From the NCBI GenBank assembly GCA_945861975.1, contig CAMAXD010000014.1:1-37008 (forward strand): 37,008 bases of DNA, in the 5' to 3' direction. Shown one piece after another: positions 17,816-25,967 of the stretch; the first letter of the stretch is position 1, and every line of letters begins with the position of its first letter. The stretch is from Candidatus Kuenenia stuttgartensis. Its GTDB lineage: Bacteria > Planctomycetota > Planctomycetia > Planctomycetales > Planctomycetaceae. A program made the position numbers and the translations under genes. The notes beneath the pieces were generated by a model that saw only the letters and a program-made list of their open reading frames with translations, was not told the DNA's origin and searched no databases.

Positions 17816-18577
17816 ATGTGGAACAAGTTAGTTCAACGAGGCCGATGGCGTTCATTCGCCCTCTTCCTCACTCTTTCCGGCTGTACAGCCATTTCGGACT
17901 GCAAGTACGAAATGGGTCAAAAGATTCGAACCGGCCGGGCGTGGCATGAGTTTGACGGCTGCAATGAACAGTGCTTCACTGGCGATTATCGTGAAGGATG
18001 GAAGCAGGGCTACTACGATGTCCTGACCGGTGGTGATGGCAGACCTCCGGTTGTTGCTCCAAAGAAGTATTGGAAGCCTCCCGTCTTCGCTGAGCATGAT
18101 CCGACGCGTCAGAACGACTGGTTTACCGGATATCAGGACGGAGCTTCCTGTGCGAAGACGCAGCCGGACTTCCATTATGTTCCGACATTCATGGCACCGA
18201 CATTGCATCCCGCCTATTACAGTCACGATGCCGTAGAGATGATTTCAACGACAGAGAGCCCGGCGGCTCCTGAAGTGATTGAGCCGATGCCAGAAGGTGG
18301 TGATACTTCAGAAAATCCTTCTGTCGAGCCATCGCCAGGATCGGATCCGGGATCAAATCCTGCTCCGACTCCTGAAGCAGCTCCGCCTGCTCCAAAGGGC
18401 GAAGATTACGAAAAGGATCCTGAGCCAAAGCCCACAACACGTAACGAGTCACCTGAATCATCCACGACGCAAAGGCTTGTCGAAGGCTACCGGACTCCAA
18501 AGTCTTCCTATCTTGATCAGCTGGTGCAGAATGCGTCTCACAGCTCTGAACAGTCAGTGGACGATAACAATAAGTAG
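17816..18577 (+). CDS. Planctomycete-type lipoprotein of unknown function, upstream of the Wza-like gene
   Basis: A protein of 253 residues from the ATG at 17816, with an ideal AAGGAG 8 bases upstream. A short basic start and hydrophobic stretch end in the lipobox LSGC (Cys23), so it should be a lipid-anchored envelope protein. The first half is Cys- and aromatic-rich and contains two related segments: DYREGWKQGYYDVLTGGDG (about 57-75) and NDWFTGYQDGASCAK (about 100-114), each with a GYxDG/GYYD core. From about residue 150 the sequence is Pro/Glu/Ser-rich and probably disordered. I recall similar short lipoproteins in planctomycete genomes but no assigned function. The export gene follows on the same strand after 143 bases, so a role in polysaccharide export or anchoring is a reasonable inference and nothing more. 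Confidence 0.75.
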   Translation: MWNKLVQRGRWRSFALFLTLSGCTAISDCKYEMGQKIRTGRAWHEFDGCNEQCFTGDYREGWKQGYYDVLTGGDGRPPVVAPKKYWKPPVFAEHDPTRQNDWFTGYQDGASCAKTQPDFHYVPTFMAPTLHPAYYSHDAVEMISTTESPAAPEVIEPMPEGGDTSENPSVEPSPGSDPGSNPAPTPEAAPPAPKGEDYEKDPEPKPTTRNESPESSTTQRLVEGYRTPKSSYLDQLVQNASHSSEQSVDDNNK

Positions 18578-18720
18578 TACTGAGTTTGTCGCGGTCAAAG
18601 ACTGAACGTTGACGCGGCCAACTTCTCCAGCGGCATGCAAACCGCTGTGACGAAGGCGCCGAGAAAAAGGGTTTTCTTCGGGCCATCAGGTAACAGAGCA
18701 CGGAATCAAGGACGAATCCC

Positions 18721-20034
18721 ATGAATCATAAGTCACTAGCGGCCAGACTTACGTCCAGCATACTGGGCGGCGTGGTCACGCTGAGTATGGCGTCTTCCGT
18801 CGGATGTCGTGCCATTACCGATGTGCACGAGTCAATTCCGGCGAGCCGTCTTCCCCGCCATCTTGCGGTGGAGCCGAGGGAAGGACGCCAAGTCTTTCCT
18901 TTTACGGCACTTGGTCAGGAAAAACCTGCATCCCATATCATTGGGGGAGGAGATCAGTTGAGTGTTTTCGTGTTTGGCGTCTTACCGCCCGGCACGGAAA
19001 CCACCCCTATTTTGCAGCGAACTCAGCCGGTTAACCAGCGCTATTATCCTCCGCATGGAAGCGTGGTTGGAGCAACCACCGGCCTGCCAGTACTTGTGGA
19101 TCAGGACGGCTCAGTGGAATTGCCCCTGATTGGTAAAGTGCATCTCGGAGGGCTGACTCTGCCTGAGGCCACCACGGCGGTCAAAAATTCTTACCGCGAT
19201 AAGCAGATCACGAAACAAGACTCCGAACGCGTCATTGTTTCTTTGGTGACAGCCAGAGTTCACCGCGTTGTTGTTCTTCGGGAAGATACGCCGAATGCGG
19301 CTGTTCAACTCGTGGAACCCGGCAAAGTCGACCATATCCACCGAGGATCTGCCGATGTCGTGGACCTGCCAGTCTACGAGAACGACGTGTTGCACGCTCT
19401 TTCCGTGACAGGTGGACTTCCAGGCACTGACGCCGCCCGCGAAATCTGGGTCTTCAAGCGATCCGGACTGGAGGATCCTCATGCGATCACTTCAACCGAG
19501 TTGCAAACACGAGCAGCGTCATATCACCAAAGTGAAGGAACACAGGGGCAGGTGATTCGAATCCCGTTGACGGGTTGCCCTGGAGAAAGTGTTTCCTTCA
19601 GTATGAAGGACATCGTCGTCGAAGACGGTGACGTCGTGTACGTGCCACGTCGCGAAGAATTCTTTTATGTGGGCGGACTGGTCGCCGGTGCCAAGATACC
19701 ACTTCCCCGGGACGAAGACATCGACGTACTCGAAGCAGTGGCTTTGGCTAATGGGTCCGTTGGTGGCCCGCTGGGTCAGTCAGGCCAGTCGCTCGCATCC
19801 GGAACTCCGGGACACATGGTCCGACCGACTCGAGTCATAATTCTCAGAGAACTACCAGACGGACGTCAACTCCCGATTCGGGTGGACCTTGCAAGGGCTA
19901 TGGTCGACCCAAAAGAACGGATTCTCATCCAGCAGAACGACGTAGTGATGCTGCAGTTCAAGCCTCACCAGGCGGTCTTCAACGGAGTGCTGAACACATT
20001 AAACTTCAGCGTGTTGTTCACTCCAAGCAACTAG
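18721..20034 (+). CDS. Polysaccharide export lipoprotein (Wza-like, Poly_export and SLBB domains)
   Basis: A protein of 437 residues that should form the outer-membrane exit channel for the exopolysaccharide. A signal sequence ends in SSVGC with Cys29 as the lipidation site. The polysaccharide-export domain starts with HIIGGGDQLSVFVFG (about 72-86) and resumes after an insert of about 40 residues with VDQDGSVELPLIGKVHLGGL. SLBB-type segments follow, the last beginning EEFFYVGGLVAGAKIPLP. The proline- and tyrosine-containing insert within the export domain is longer than in enteric Wza. An AAGGA lies 8 bases before the ATG at 18721. The kinase gene converges on it from the right instead of following it, which differs from the enteric wza-wzb-wzc order. 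No low-molecular-weight phosphatase gene is nearby. Confidence 0.9.
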   Translation: MNHKSLAARLTSSILGGVVTLSMASSVGCRAITDVHESIPASRLPRHLAVEPREGRQVFPFTALGQEKPASHIIGGGDQLSVFVFGVLPPGTETTPILQRTQPVNQRYYPPHGSVVGATTGLPVLVDQDGSVELPLIGKVHLGGLTLPEATTAVKNSYRDKQITKQDSERVIVSLVTARVHRVVVLREDTPNAAVQLVEPGKVDHIHRGSADVVDLPVYENDVLHALSVTGGLPGTDAAREIWVFKRSGLEDPHAITSTELQTRAASYHQSEGTQGQVIRIPLTGCPGESVSFSMKDIVVEDGDVVYVPRREEFFYVGGLVAGAKIPLPRDEDIDVLEAVALANGSVGGPLGQSGQSLASGTPGHMVRPTRVIILRELPDGRQLPIRVDLARAMVDPKERILIQQNDVVMLQFKPHQAVFNGVLNTLNFSVLFTPSN

Positions 20035-20060
20035 TACTTCACCAAAGCTGAGAACAGAGT

Positions 20061-20090
20061 TCGTTATTCCCACGCAGGTGGGAATAACGA
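20061..20090 (+). terminator. Perfect hairpin 26 bases after the export gene, probable terminator
   Basis: A 13-bp perfect inverted repeat (arms 20061-20073 and 20078-20090, arm sequence TCGTTATTCCCAC) encloses the 4-base loop GCAG. It follows the Wza-like stop closely and faces the converging kinase gene. There is no U-run on either side, so it may act together with Rho or protect the transcript end instead of being a classical intrinsic terminator. Confidence 0.55.
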
Positions 20091-20181
20091 CATCGCCCAA
20101 CTGGATTCACGCCCGCAAAGGCACGGAGATTTGACTCGAAAACTCCGTGATGACGACGCATCAGTACTGTCGACAGGCCTG

Positions 20182-20219
20182 AAAAAAAGAAAGCGATGAG
20201 GGGTTGAACCTTCATCGCT
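20182..20219 (-). terminator. Intrinsic terminator of the Wzc-like kinase gene
   Basis: Read leftward, the stem AGCGATGA pairs with TCATCGCT (20219-20212 with 20199-20192). It is extended by two G-C pairs after one mismatch, then followed by TTCTTTTTTT (20191-20182). Stem plus T-run is the standard Rho-independent form. It lies 35 bases after the kinase stop. Confidence 0.75.
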
Positions 20220-20253
20220 CTCCTTGAGTTTAGACAGACGTCTGCTGAACCAA

Positions 20254-22581
20254 TCACTCGGCGTTTCTAGAACTCAGCAAAGTCTTGCCCGCTCCGTCAC
20301 CGCCTTTGCCCTTCCGGTCGGAATAGTAGTAGCCATAGTAGCCACGGCGCTCAAATTCATGGCCGCTGCCGTAGGTGTTGACTACGCAACCCAACAGTCT
20401 GGCATTTGCTGATCGCAAAGTTTCCACGGTATCAATGACCTGCTGGCGAGTATCGTTGGATGAACGCACAACAAGAAGCATACCGTCAGATTTCTGGGCA
20501 ACGATTACTGGATCGGAGACCGCAAGAACCGGGCCTACGTCAATGATCACGAGCTGGAACCGAGCTTTAAGCTGGACAAGTAATTCATCAAACACGGAAT
20601 TCTGAAGAAGCTCTGATGGGTCGGCAGCCCCTGTTCCGGAAGTCATCAATGTCAGATTCTGTACCCCCGACGGCATGAGCACTTCATCCAACTGACACTT
20701 ACCCTTCAGAATGTCTGAGAGCCCGCGCTCATCAGGAACATTGAACCGCTTGTGGAATGTGGGGCGACGCATGTCGCCTTCAATCATCACAACGGACATA
20801 TTTAGCTTCGCAAACGAAGCCGCAATATTCGCCAGAATAGTGGTCTTACCATCGCCGGGCAGGGGACTTGTCGCCGAAATCACGTGAAGATTTCCAGCGC
20901 GAATGTCCGCCAGAAGCAATGTTCGCAGAATACGGAACGATTCACCCTCTGGTGAATTGTCCGCAACGATCGGGAATGCTCCGTCGGTCTTGAAGCCGCC
21001 AACTCGGGCGAGAATTGGCAGACCGATCGCACTGTCGATTTCCGACGATGTGCGGAATCGAGTATCGAGCTGATCGATTAGGACAGATGCGAACAGTCCA
21101 GCCACGAGCCCCAGCATCAGGCCACCCACGCCACACAGAGGGAGGCTTGGCCAGATTGATTCTCCGCGGCGAGGTGACTCCAGCAATTCATGGATGTATC
21201 CATGCATCCCGGAAGCCAAATCGAGCCCACGCAACTGCTCCACTAGACCATCGAAAAGAGTCTGTGTTCGATCAACTCGTGATTTGATCATTCCTTCCTT
21301 GAGTTCATACTCCACCAGCTGACGAGCCAGTTTCTCGGCATCGTTCATTTTGGTTGTCAACTCTATTCGTGTCTCAGCGATTTCGGTCGCGTCCTTTTCA
21401 AGGAACGCAACATAGGCTGCCAAAAGCCCTCGTGGCGTGAGTTCCACTTCATCCAGAGTCGGCTTCAGCCCTTCTTCTCTCTCCGCCAGCTTCTCAGTTA
21501 TAAATGCGATTTGCTCTTCGAGTTTCTTCACATCCGGGTGCTTCAAACCCAGCTCTGCCTTCAAATTCTTCAGATCTCGTTCCATGCCGATCAGGTCAAA
21601 TGCCAGGCGAGCCTGTTCAACACGGTCGGCCTGCTCAGCAAGGAATGGAGTTCCCTTGGCCGCGTTGGATTGCATGCCGGCGAAAATTCCCAGTCGCGTG
21701 AGACTCTCGGTATCGATAATCCCGAGATCCTCGATCATGATTTTCCCGTCCTGACCTCTGCTGTTCAGAACGACCTTCGCCTTCTCGAGTCGTGAGCGAA
21801 TTGCAGACTCACGGATGTCCAGAGTTAACAGTTCTTCATGCAGCTTTCGATACCCTTCCACATACATGTTGCCACTGTTTTCGCCCTGGTAAAGCACCGG
21901 GGCATTCTGGCGAGCATTAATAAATTCCTGCTGAACGTCGGAAAGTTCCTTTTCGAGACCGTCACGAGCCTCCTTGACAAGGTTGTTCGCCTCCGACATC
22001 GCTTTAGACAATTGTTCGTTGAGAAACAGTTGATACTCAACCACGATTCCTTCCAGAATCAGACGGGAATCTTCGGCTTCCGTGTGTTCGAATCGAATCG
22101 CCAGACTACGAGCATCTTTGGCGGTCCCTTCACCACCACGACTCAGTTTCAAATGATCAATCACATAGTCAGCAGAGTCCATGTCTGTGCCGGCAATGTG
22201 CTCCATGATGGAGGGCAGTTCCTTAAGATTGTGGCGTTTTAATGCCCCCTCAATGATGCGGCGACTCCGGACCACTTCCATATGATTTGCAAGAACATCT
22301 TCATCAACCATGTTCTCCCCCTGACTGGCTCCTGATGCCAGGTTCGGGTCGCGCTGACTCACCAGAACTTTGGCACTTGACTCATACCAAACGCGAGCCT
22401 TCGACCAATAGAGCGATGCTAACGCAAGGCCGAGGCTCATCGAGCCCAAAATCACCCATCGCTGCCGAACCAGAATATCAGAGATTCGAAGCGATGGCTG
22501 CGACTGCATGGGGTCGGCAAACACGACCTGACTGACTCGCTTCTCACCAAGCTGCGGAGATGACTTTGAAGAACCCTTCAT
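20254..22581 (-). CDS. Polysaccharide co-polymerase / tyrosine autokinase (Wzc-like)
   Basis: A protein of 775 residues uniting a chain-length regulator and a bacterial tyrosine kinase. The N-terminal Wzz domain has a membrane segment at about 43-60. A long extracytoplasmic coiled-coil region follows (about 185-455, many Glu/Lys/Leu), then a second membrane segment at about 481-503. The cytoplasmic kinase shows Walker A in SPLPGDGKTTI (572-582), Walker A' VVMIEGDMRRP (597-607) and Walker B LVIIDVGPVLAVSD (677-690). The tail carries a tyrosine cluster, RGYYGYYYSD (746-755), the expected autophosphorylation site. It should control polymer length and couple synthesis to the Wza-like channel. In Walker A' the usual first Asp is Glu601. 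It is transcribed alone, leftward, with its own terminator. Confidence 0.93.
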   Translation of the reverse strand: MKGSSKSSPQLGEKRVSQVVFADPMQSQPSLRISDILVRQRWVILGSMSLGLALASLYWSKARVWYESSAKVLVSQRDPNLASGASQGENMVDEDVLANHMEVVRSRRIIEGALKRHNLKELPSIMEHIAGTDMDSADYVIDHLKLSRGGEGTAKDARSLAIRFEHTEAEDSRLILEGIVVEYQLFLNEQLSKAMSEANNLVKEARDGLEKELSDVQQEFINARQNAPVLYQGENSGNMYVEGYRKLHEELLTLDIRESAIRSRLEKAKVVLNSRGQDGKIMIEDLGIIDTESLTRLGIFAGMQSNAAKGTPFLAEQADRVEQARLAFDLIGMERDLKNLKAELGLKHPDVKKLEEQIAFITEKLAEREEGLKPTLDEVELTPRGLLAAYVAFLEKDATEIAETRIELTTKMNDAEKLARQLVEYELKEGMIKSRVDRTQTLFDGLVEQLRGLDLASGMHGYIHELLESPRRGESIWPSLPLCGVGGLMLGLVAGLFASVLIDQLDTRFRTSSEIDSAIGLPILARVGGFKTDGAFPIVADNSPEGESFRILRTLLLADIRAGNLHVISATSPLPGDGKTTILANIAASFAKLNMSVVMIEGDMRRPTFHKRFNVPDERGLSDILKGKCQLDEVLMPSGVQNLTLMTSGTGAADPSELLQNSVFDELLVQLKARFQLVIIDVGPVLAVSDPVIVAQKSDGMLLVVRSSNDTRQQVIDTVETLRSANARLLGCVVNTYGSGHEFERRGYYGYYYSDRKGKGGDGAGKTLLSSRNAE

Positions 22582-22975
22582 CGTTTACTTTCTGGCCGAA
22601 TCCATCGGACGCTTTAGCCGGCTGATCTTCCTGAGTTTGAACTGAAAATACCTGCAAAGCGAGCAGAGCGCTGCCTGAAACGCCGGATTCCAGGAACGCG
22701 AGGAAAACTATGTGCGTTGTCAACATTTCTCGCTGAGGTTTGAAGTCGCCGGACCACGCCCTAAGACGCACTCCCAGCGCATCTGCGCTAGTGTGCTGTT
22801 TTTTGCGAACTATTGCTATACCAGTCGACTGATAACCAGACACCATCAACGCATGAGACTTCTTCGAAACGAATTGGTAGCTTGCGATCAATAAGTCGCT
22901 GATGTGAAAAGAATGGCATACAAAAAATGGGACATTTGGGGCAATTGCGGCTGGATGAGATTGATGAAAAGTGCC

Positions 22976-23003
22976 TTGTAGGTGGCTGATCAGCCCCTAG
23001 AAT
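22976..23003 (+). promoter_or_regulatory. Candidate promoter of the glucose dehydrogenase gene
   Basis: TTGTAG (22976-22981) and TAGAAT (22998-23003) are separated by 16 bases, close to sigma-70 consensus. The leader to the ATG at 23218 would be about 205 bases. The spacer between the two boxes is occupied by a perfect palindrome, which strengthens the idea of a regulated promoter. Confidence 0.35.
22984..22995. promoter_or_regulatory. 12-bp perfect palindrome in the promoter spacer, candidate operator
   Basis: GGCTGATCAGCC is fully self-complementary and sits between the candidate -35 and -10 boxes of the dehydrogenase promoter, a classic place for a repressor site. No regulator gene is adjacent, so the binding protein is unknown. 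Confidence 0.35.
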
Positions 23004-23217
23004 CCGCGAAAATATCGTCCTGTTCTCATCGGAAGATACCCCAAACGCTGCAGCTTAATTTAGGGGCCAGAATTTACACAGACGCTCCTGCAGTGAATTC
23101 TTTTGCAGATCACCATGATGCTCTGGCCGCCGGATTAATGCTGACGATTTTTTTTGTCTCGTCCGATGTTTTTTTCGAAGTCGTCAAGCTTTTAAGGTAA
23201 TTCTGGAGTTGTTCTCT

Positions 23218-24321
23218 ATGAAAGCGATTGCAGTCCGTCCGGGCACTCCCGACAGTGTTCATCTCGCCGACCTTGCTAAACCGGCGGCGACCGATGTGCC
23301 AAACGGGACAGGCGTACTGGTTCGGGTACTCAAAGTGGGGGTGGATGCGACTGACCGGGAAATCAATGAGGCACTTTATGGGAATGCTCCTCCCGGGTAC
23401 GACTTCCTGGTAATTGGTCATGAATGTTTCGGAATCGTGGAGGAGGTCGGCCCGAACGTAAAGAAGGTGAAAGCCGGCGATTACGTAACGTGTACCGTGC
23501 GACGCCCGGGCAGCTCAATTTACGACCAGATCGGGCGGTCCGACATCACGAGTGAGGAGCAATACTACGAACGTGGAATTAACCTCCGCCACGGCTACCT
23601 GACGGAGTACTTCGTCGACGACGAAGAATTTATCGTAAGAATGCCGGTGGGCCTGAAGCACTTGCACGTGCTCGTCGAACCGATGAGCTGTGCCGCGAAG
23701 GCTGTTGAACAGGCCTTTCTGGCTCAACGCCGCTTGCAGGTTTGGCAGCCAAAACGCGCGTGGGTGACCGGCGCGGGTCAAATTGGCCTGCTGTCAACTT
23801 TGGCCCTGCGTTTACGTGGTCTTGAAGTCTTCACCCTGGCTCGCGGGCGGAAACCAAATTTGAAGGCTGAGATTGCTGAGGGTCTGGGAGCAACCTACAT
23901 CAGCACCGGCGACCAGACTCTTCTGGAAATCGCCGCGAAGTACGGTAAGCCTGACCTGATTATTGAAGCCACCGGCAACAGTGCGATCGCTTTCGAGGCG
24001 ATGCAGGTTCTCGGCCACAACGGCTGCATCGTCTGGACCAGCATCACCGGCGGTCAACGAAAGGTCGAAGTGCCCGGCGACCATATCAATCTGAACTGGG
24101 TTCTGGGAAATAAGTTGTTGGTGGGTTCCGTAAATGCCAACTTCCGACATTTCGAATCCGGAATCGCTGATCTGGCTTTGGGCGAAGTCACCTATCCTGG
24201 TGTCATTCAAAGAATTCTGACGACTCCCGTAAAAGGTCTCGATAACTACAAAGAAATGATGCGGCTGCTCGTTGAAGATCGAGATGCCCTGAAGGTCTAC
24301 GTGGACGTGGCGGAGGGCTAG
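23218..24321 (+). CDS. Zinc-type glucose 1-dehydrogenase (medium-chain dehydrogenase superfamily, archaeal Gdh-like)
   Basis: An NAD(P)-dependent dehydrogenase of 367 residues expected to oxidise glucose or a similar aldose to the lactone in the cytoplasm. Likely catalytic zinc ligands are Asp43 (VDATDREI), His68-Glu69 in IGHECFG and Glu154 in [15 protein letters not shown], the arrangement of archaeal glucose dehydrogenases, which replace the usual Cys with Asp. The four-Cys structural zinc lobe is missing: [16 protein letters not shown] keeps one Cys only. The cofactor motif GAGQIG is at 185-190. The C-terminal region fits the glucose dehydrogenase C-terminal domain, including [24 protein letters not shown] lies 9 bases before the ATG at 23218, which is chosen over a TTG three codons upstream. 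It appears to be transcribed alone. Galactose or other aldoses remain possible substrates. Confidence 0.85.
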   Translation: MKAIAVRPGTPDSVHLADLAKPAATDVPNGTGVLVRVLKVGVDATDREINEALYGNAPPGYDFLVIGHECFGIVEEVGPNVKKVKAGDYVTCTVRRPGSSIYDQIGRSDITSEEQYYERGINLRHGYLTEYFVDDEEFIVRMPVGLKHLHVLVEPMSCAAKAVEQAFLAQRRLQVWQPKRAWVTGAGQIGLLSTLALRLRGLEVFTLARGRKPNLKAEIAEGLGATYISTGDQTLLEIAAKYGKPDLIIEATGNSAIAFEAMQVLGHNGCIVWTSITGGQRKVEVPGDHINLNWVLGNKLLVGSVNANFRHFESGIADLALGEVTYPGVIQRILTTPVKGLDNYKEMMRLLVEDRDALKVYVDVAEG

Positions 24322-24439
24322 CCTAAACCTGGCGTACTCGGAATGCGAGAAAGTTGCATAAAGACGAAAACCTCAGGCTTTTTCCGGTGGTTGTTGAGTA
24401 ACAACAAACGACAAGCATCGGCAAACAGGAGGTTTCAGA

Positions 24440-24741
24440 GTGAAGCTCAACGAAGTTAGAAATTATCTCGACGCGAGCGTCGCGCGACACAAAGAATCGA
24501 CACAGCTAACTGCAGCGGTCAGTCGCTGACGATTGCTCCACCCTCTATCCAATTGGAACTAGCCGATCGAGTTCAGGCTACGAATGACGGCGGGCTGGCT
24601 GTTATTCAACGGGTGGTCAAACAACTGGACCTGACAGACAGTATCAATCGCATTTGCCCGATCTTCAAGATGCATCTGCCGTACAGTGAAGCCGATCATG
24701 TGCTCAACATTACCTACAGCCTGCTTGCAGGAGGTACTTGA
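24440..24741 (+). pseudogene. Truncated, frameshifted IS1380-type transposase remnant
   Basis: A GTG at 24440 with a perfect AGGAGG 7 bases upstream starts MKLNEVRNYLDASVARHKE and continues ESTQLTAAVSR to a TGA at 24527-24529. Shifting by one base continues it as LTIAPPSIQLELADRVQATN and on to HLPYSEADHVLNITYSLLAG, ending in GGT and a TGA at 24739. Both parts together resemble the first 100 residues of IS1380-family transposases common in planctomycetes, which continue GGTCLxxxExRR. So there is one net single-base loss near 24526 and loss of everything after the first quarter of the protein. No DDE catalytic region and no convincing terminal inverted repeats are visible. This is a dead element between two metabolic genes. 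Confidence 0.65.
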
Positions 24742-25178
24742 AGTTCCCCAGAAGTAGTAGGCGCATTGGATTGGATGTTGTGGACCCTGCACGGCGCGTC
24801 GTCCAATTGCGATTTCTCATCATGTGTCAGACCAAACGGAGACGACCTCTGCTGAGGAGCAACTCGAGCCTGATGCCGGATTTCAAACCTGCCTTTAATG
24901 CGCCTTATCGCAAGTGTTAGGCGATTTAAAAAGGCATGCGGCTTGCCTGAGTTCAAAGGTAAGCCGCATGCTGTGATTTCGGCTAATCGCGCAGGGAGTT
25001 GGCCGGGAAGGAACAGTTCGCAGCTCCGCGATCAGGTCGTACAGAATGTTACGGCGCTGGTGTCCGGAGTTTCAGATTACTCACCTTACGGCGTTTGCTA
25101 TCCAAGCGTGACGAGGTGGGCGTTCGGCCTTTGTGCAGCCACTGATGACAAATGACGAATAGAGGCCCGGAAAAACAA
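24742..25178. other. Non-coding stretch between the transposase remnant and the SDR gene
   Basis: About 435 bases with no supported gene. It may contain further decayed insertion-sequence material, but I cannot match any of it. It includes the strong hairpin at 24934-24971. Short open frames on the plus strand lack family features. Confidence 0.45.
24930..24971 (-). terminator. Strong hairpin with T-run, intrinsic terminator for leftward transcription
   Basis: Arms 24934-24948 and 24957-24971 pair over 15 bp with one mismatch around an 8-base loop; the outer 11 bp, GCATGCGGCTT with AAGCCGCATGC, are perfect. Read leftward, the stem runs straight into CTTTTT, the standard intrinsic terminator form. 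It is about 210 bases beyond the SDR stop and would also shield that gene from the remnant. Confidence 0.65.
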
Positions 25179-25967
25179 TTACTGTTTGCCTTCGGTTCGC
25201 TTTGACCACCATGGCAGGCCAACTCCGCCGTCCATCGTCAACGTGGAGCCGGTCATGTAAGACGCTTCATCGCTGAGAGTAAAGCAGACGCCATGAGCCA
25301 TCTCTTCGCTGCTGCCCATGCGTCCCATCGGCAATCCTTCCGCACCCTGCTGAAGTTGTTCTTCCGTAAAGAATTTTCGTTCGCCCGGAGTATCAATCCA
25401 GCCAGGATGAAACACGTTGACACGAATGCCATCCTTCACCAGTTCAATGGCCGCAGTGCGAGCCATGTGATCGATGGCCGCTTTAGACATGTTGTAAGCC
25501 ATGGCCGTTGGGATCGGGATAATCGCATGAGGAGAACTGATCACAGTGATCGCTCCGCCTTTGCCCTGCTTCAGCATTTGCTGTGAAGCCGCACGGACGC
25601 CAAAAAACGCGCCCCACATGCTGACGTCGATTGTTCGTCGAAAGCCAGCCATGTCCGCTTCCACCATCAACTGACGATCGCTGTAAACGGCATTGGAGAC
25701 GAACAGATCCAGGCTGCCAAAAGCGTCAACCGTCTTCTGGACCATGTCTTCAACGGCCTTCTGGTCTGAGACATCGCAAGCCACAACAATCGCCTTTCGG
25801 CCCAGTCGGCGAATCTGCTCGGCGACTTCTTCGGCCTGCGTCACACTTGAGCTGCAGTTGATCGTGACGTTGGCTCCACCCTTCGCCAGTTCGAGCGCGA
25901 CGCCGCTGCCGATGCCCTTGGAAGATCCCGTTACAAGCGCGTTTTTGCCTTCAAACTTGTAGTGCAT
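25179..25967 (-). CDS. Short-chain dehydrogenase/reductase (SDR) of the FabG / glucose-1-dehydrogenase type
   Basis: A classical SDR of 262 residues. The cofactor loop is TGSSKGIG (13-20), with Asp65 in VACDVSD and SNAV at 91-94 in place of NNAG. The catalytic serine is in ITVISSPHA (Ser144/145) and the YxxxK pair is Tyr158 and Lys162 in MAYNMSKAA. The C-terminus has the usual SYMTGSTLTMDGG. The helix-4 Asn of the catalytic tetrad appears to be Ser116 (TIDVSMWG), a substitution seen in some subfamilies. It should reduce a keto group or oxidise an alcohol with NAD(P)H. The ATG at 25967 has AAGG 6 bases upstream and is preferred to a TTG nine codons earlier. It is transcribed alone; the substrate cannot be given. 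Confidence 0.88.
   Translation of the reverse strand: MHYKFEGKNALVTGSSKGIGSGVALELAKGGANVTINCSSSVTQAEEVAEQIRRLGRKAIVVACDVSDQKAVEDMVQKTVDAFGSLDLFVSNAVYSDRQLMVEADMAGFRRTIDVSMWGAFFGVRAASQQMLKQGKGGAITVISSPHAIIPIPTAMAYNMSKAAIDHMARTAAIELVKDGIRVNVFHPGWIDTPGERKFFTEEQLQQGAEGLPMGRMGSSEEMAHGVCFTLSDEASYMTGSTLTMDGGVGLPWWSKRTEGKQ

Larger units (their letters stand above)
22582..23217. other. Divergent spacer between the kinase and glucose dehydrogenase genes
   Basis: About 635 bases with no credible gene. It holds the promoter candidate and palindrome at 22976-23003. A GC-rich imperfect hairpin around 22768-22796 is followed by TGTTTTTTG; it resembles a rightward terminator but has no gene before it. T-runs at about 23147-23175 precede the dehydrogenase ribosome site. 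Confidence 0.5.

Noticed and set aside
18189-18722. A 177-codon minus-strand open frame opposite the lipoprotein and spacer
   Set aside because: The plus strand has an ideal ribosome site and lipobox; the minus frame is low in family features and rich in Arg/Ser typical of shadows.
22768-22805. Rightward intrinsic terminator in the kinase-dehydrogenase spacer
   Set aside because: A GC-rich stem followed by a T-run is present, but the stem is imperfect with a 2-base centre and no rightward gene precedes it.
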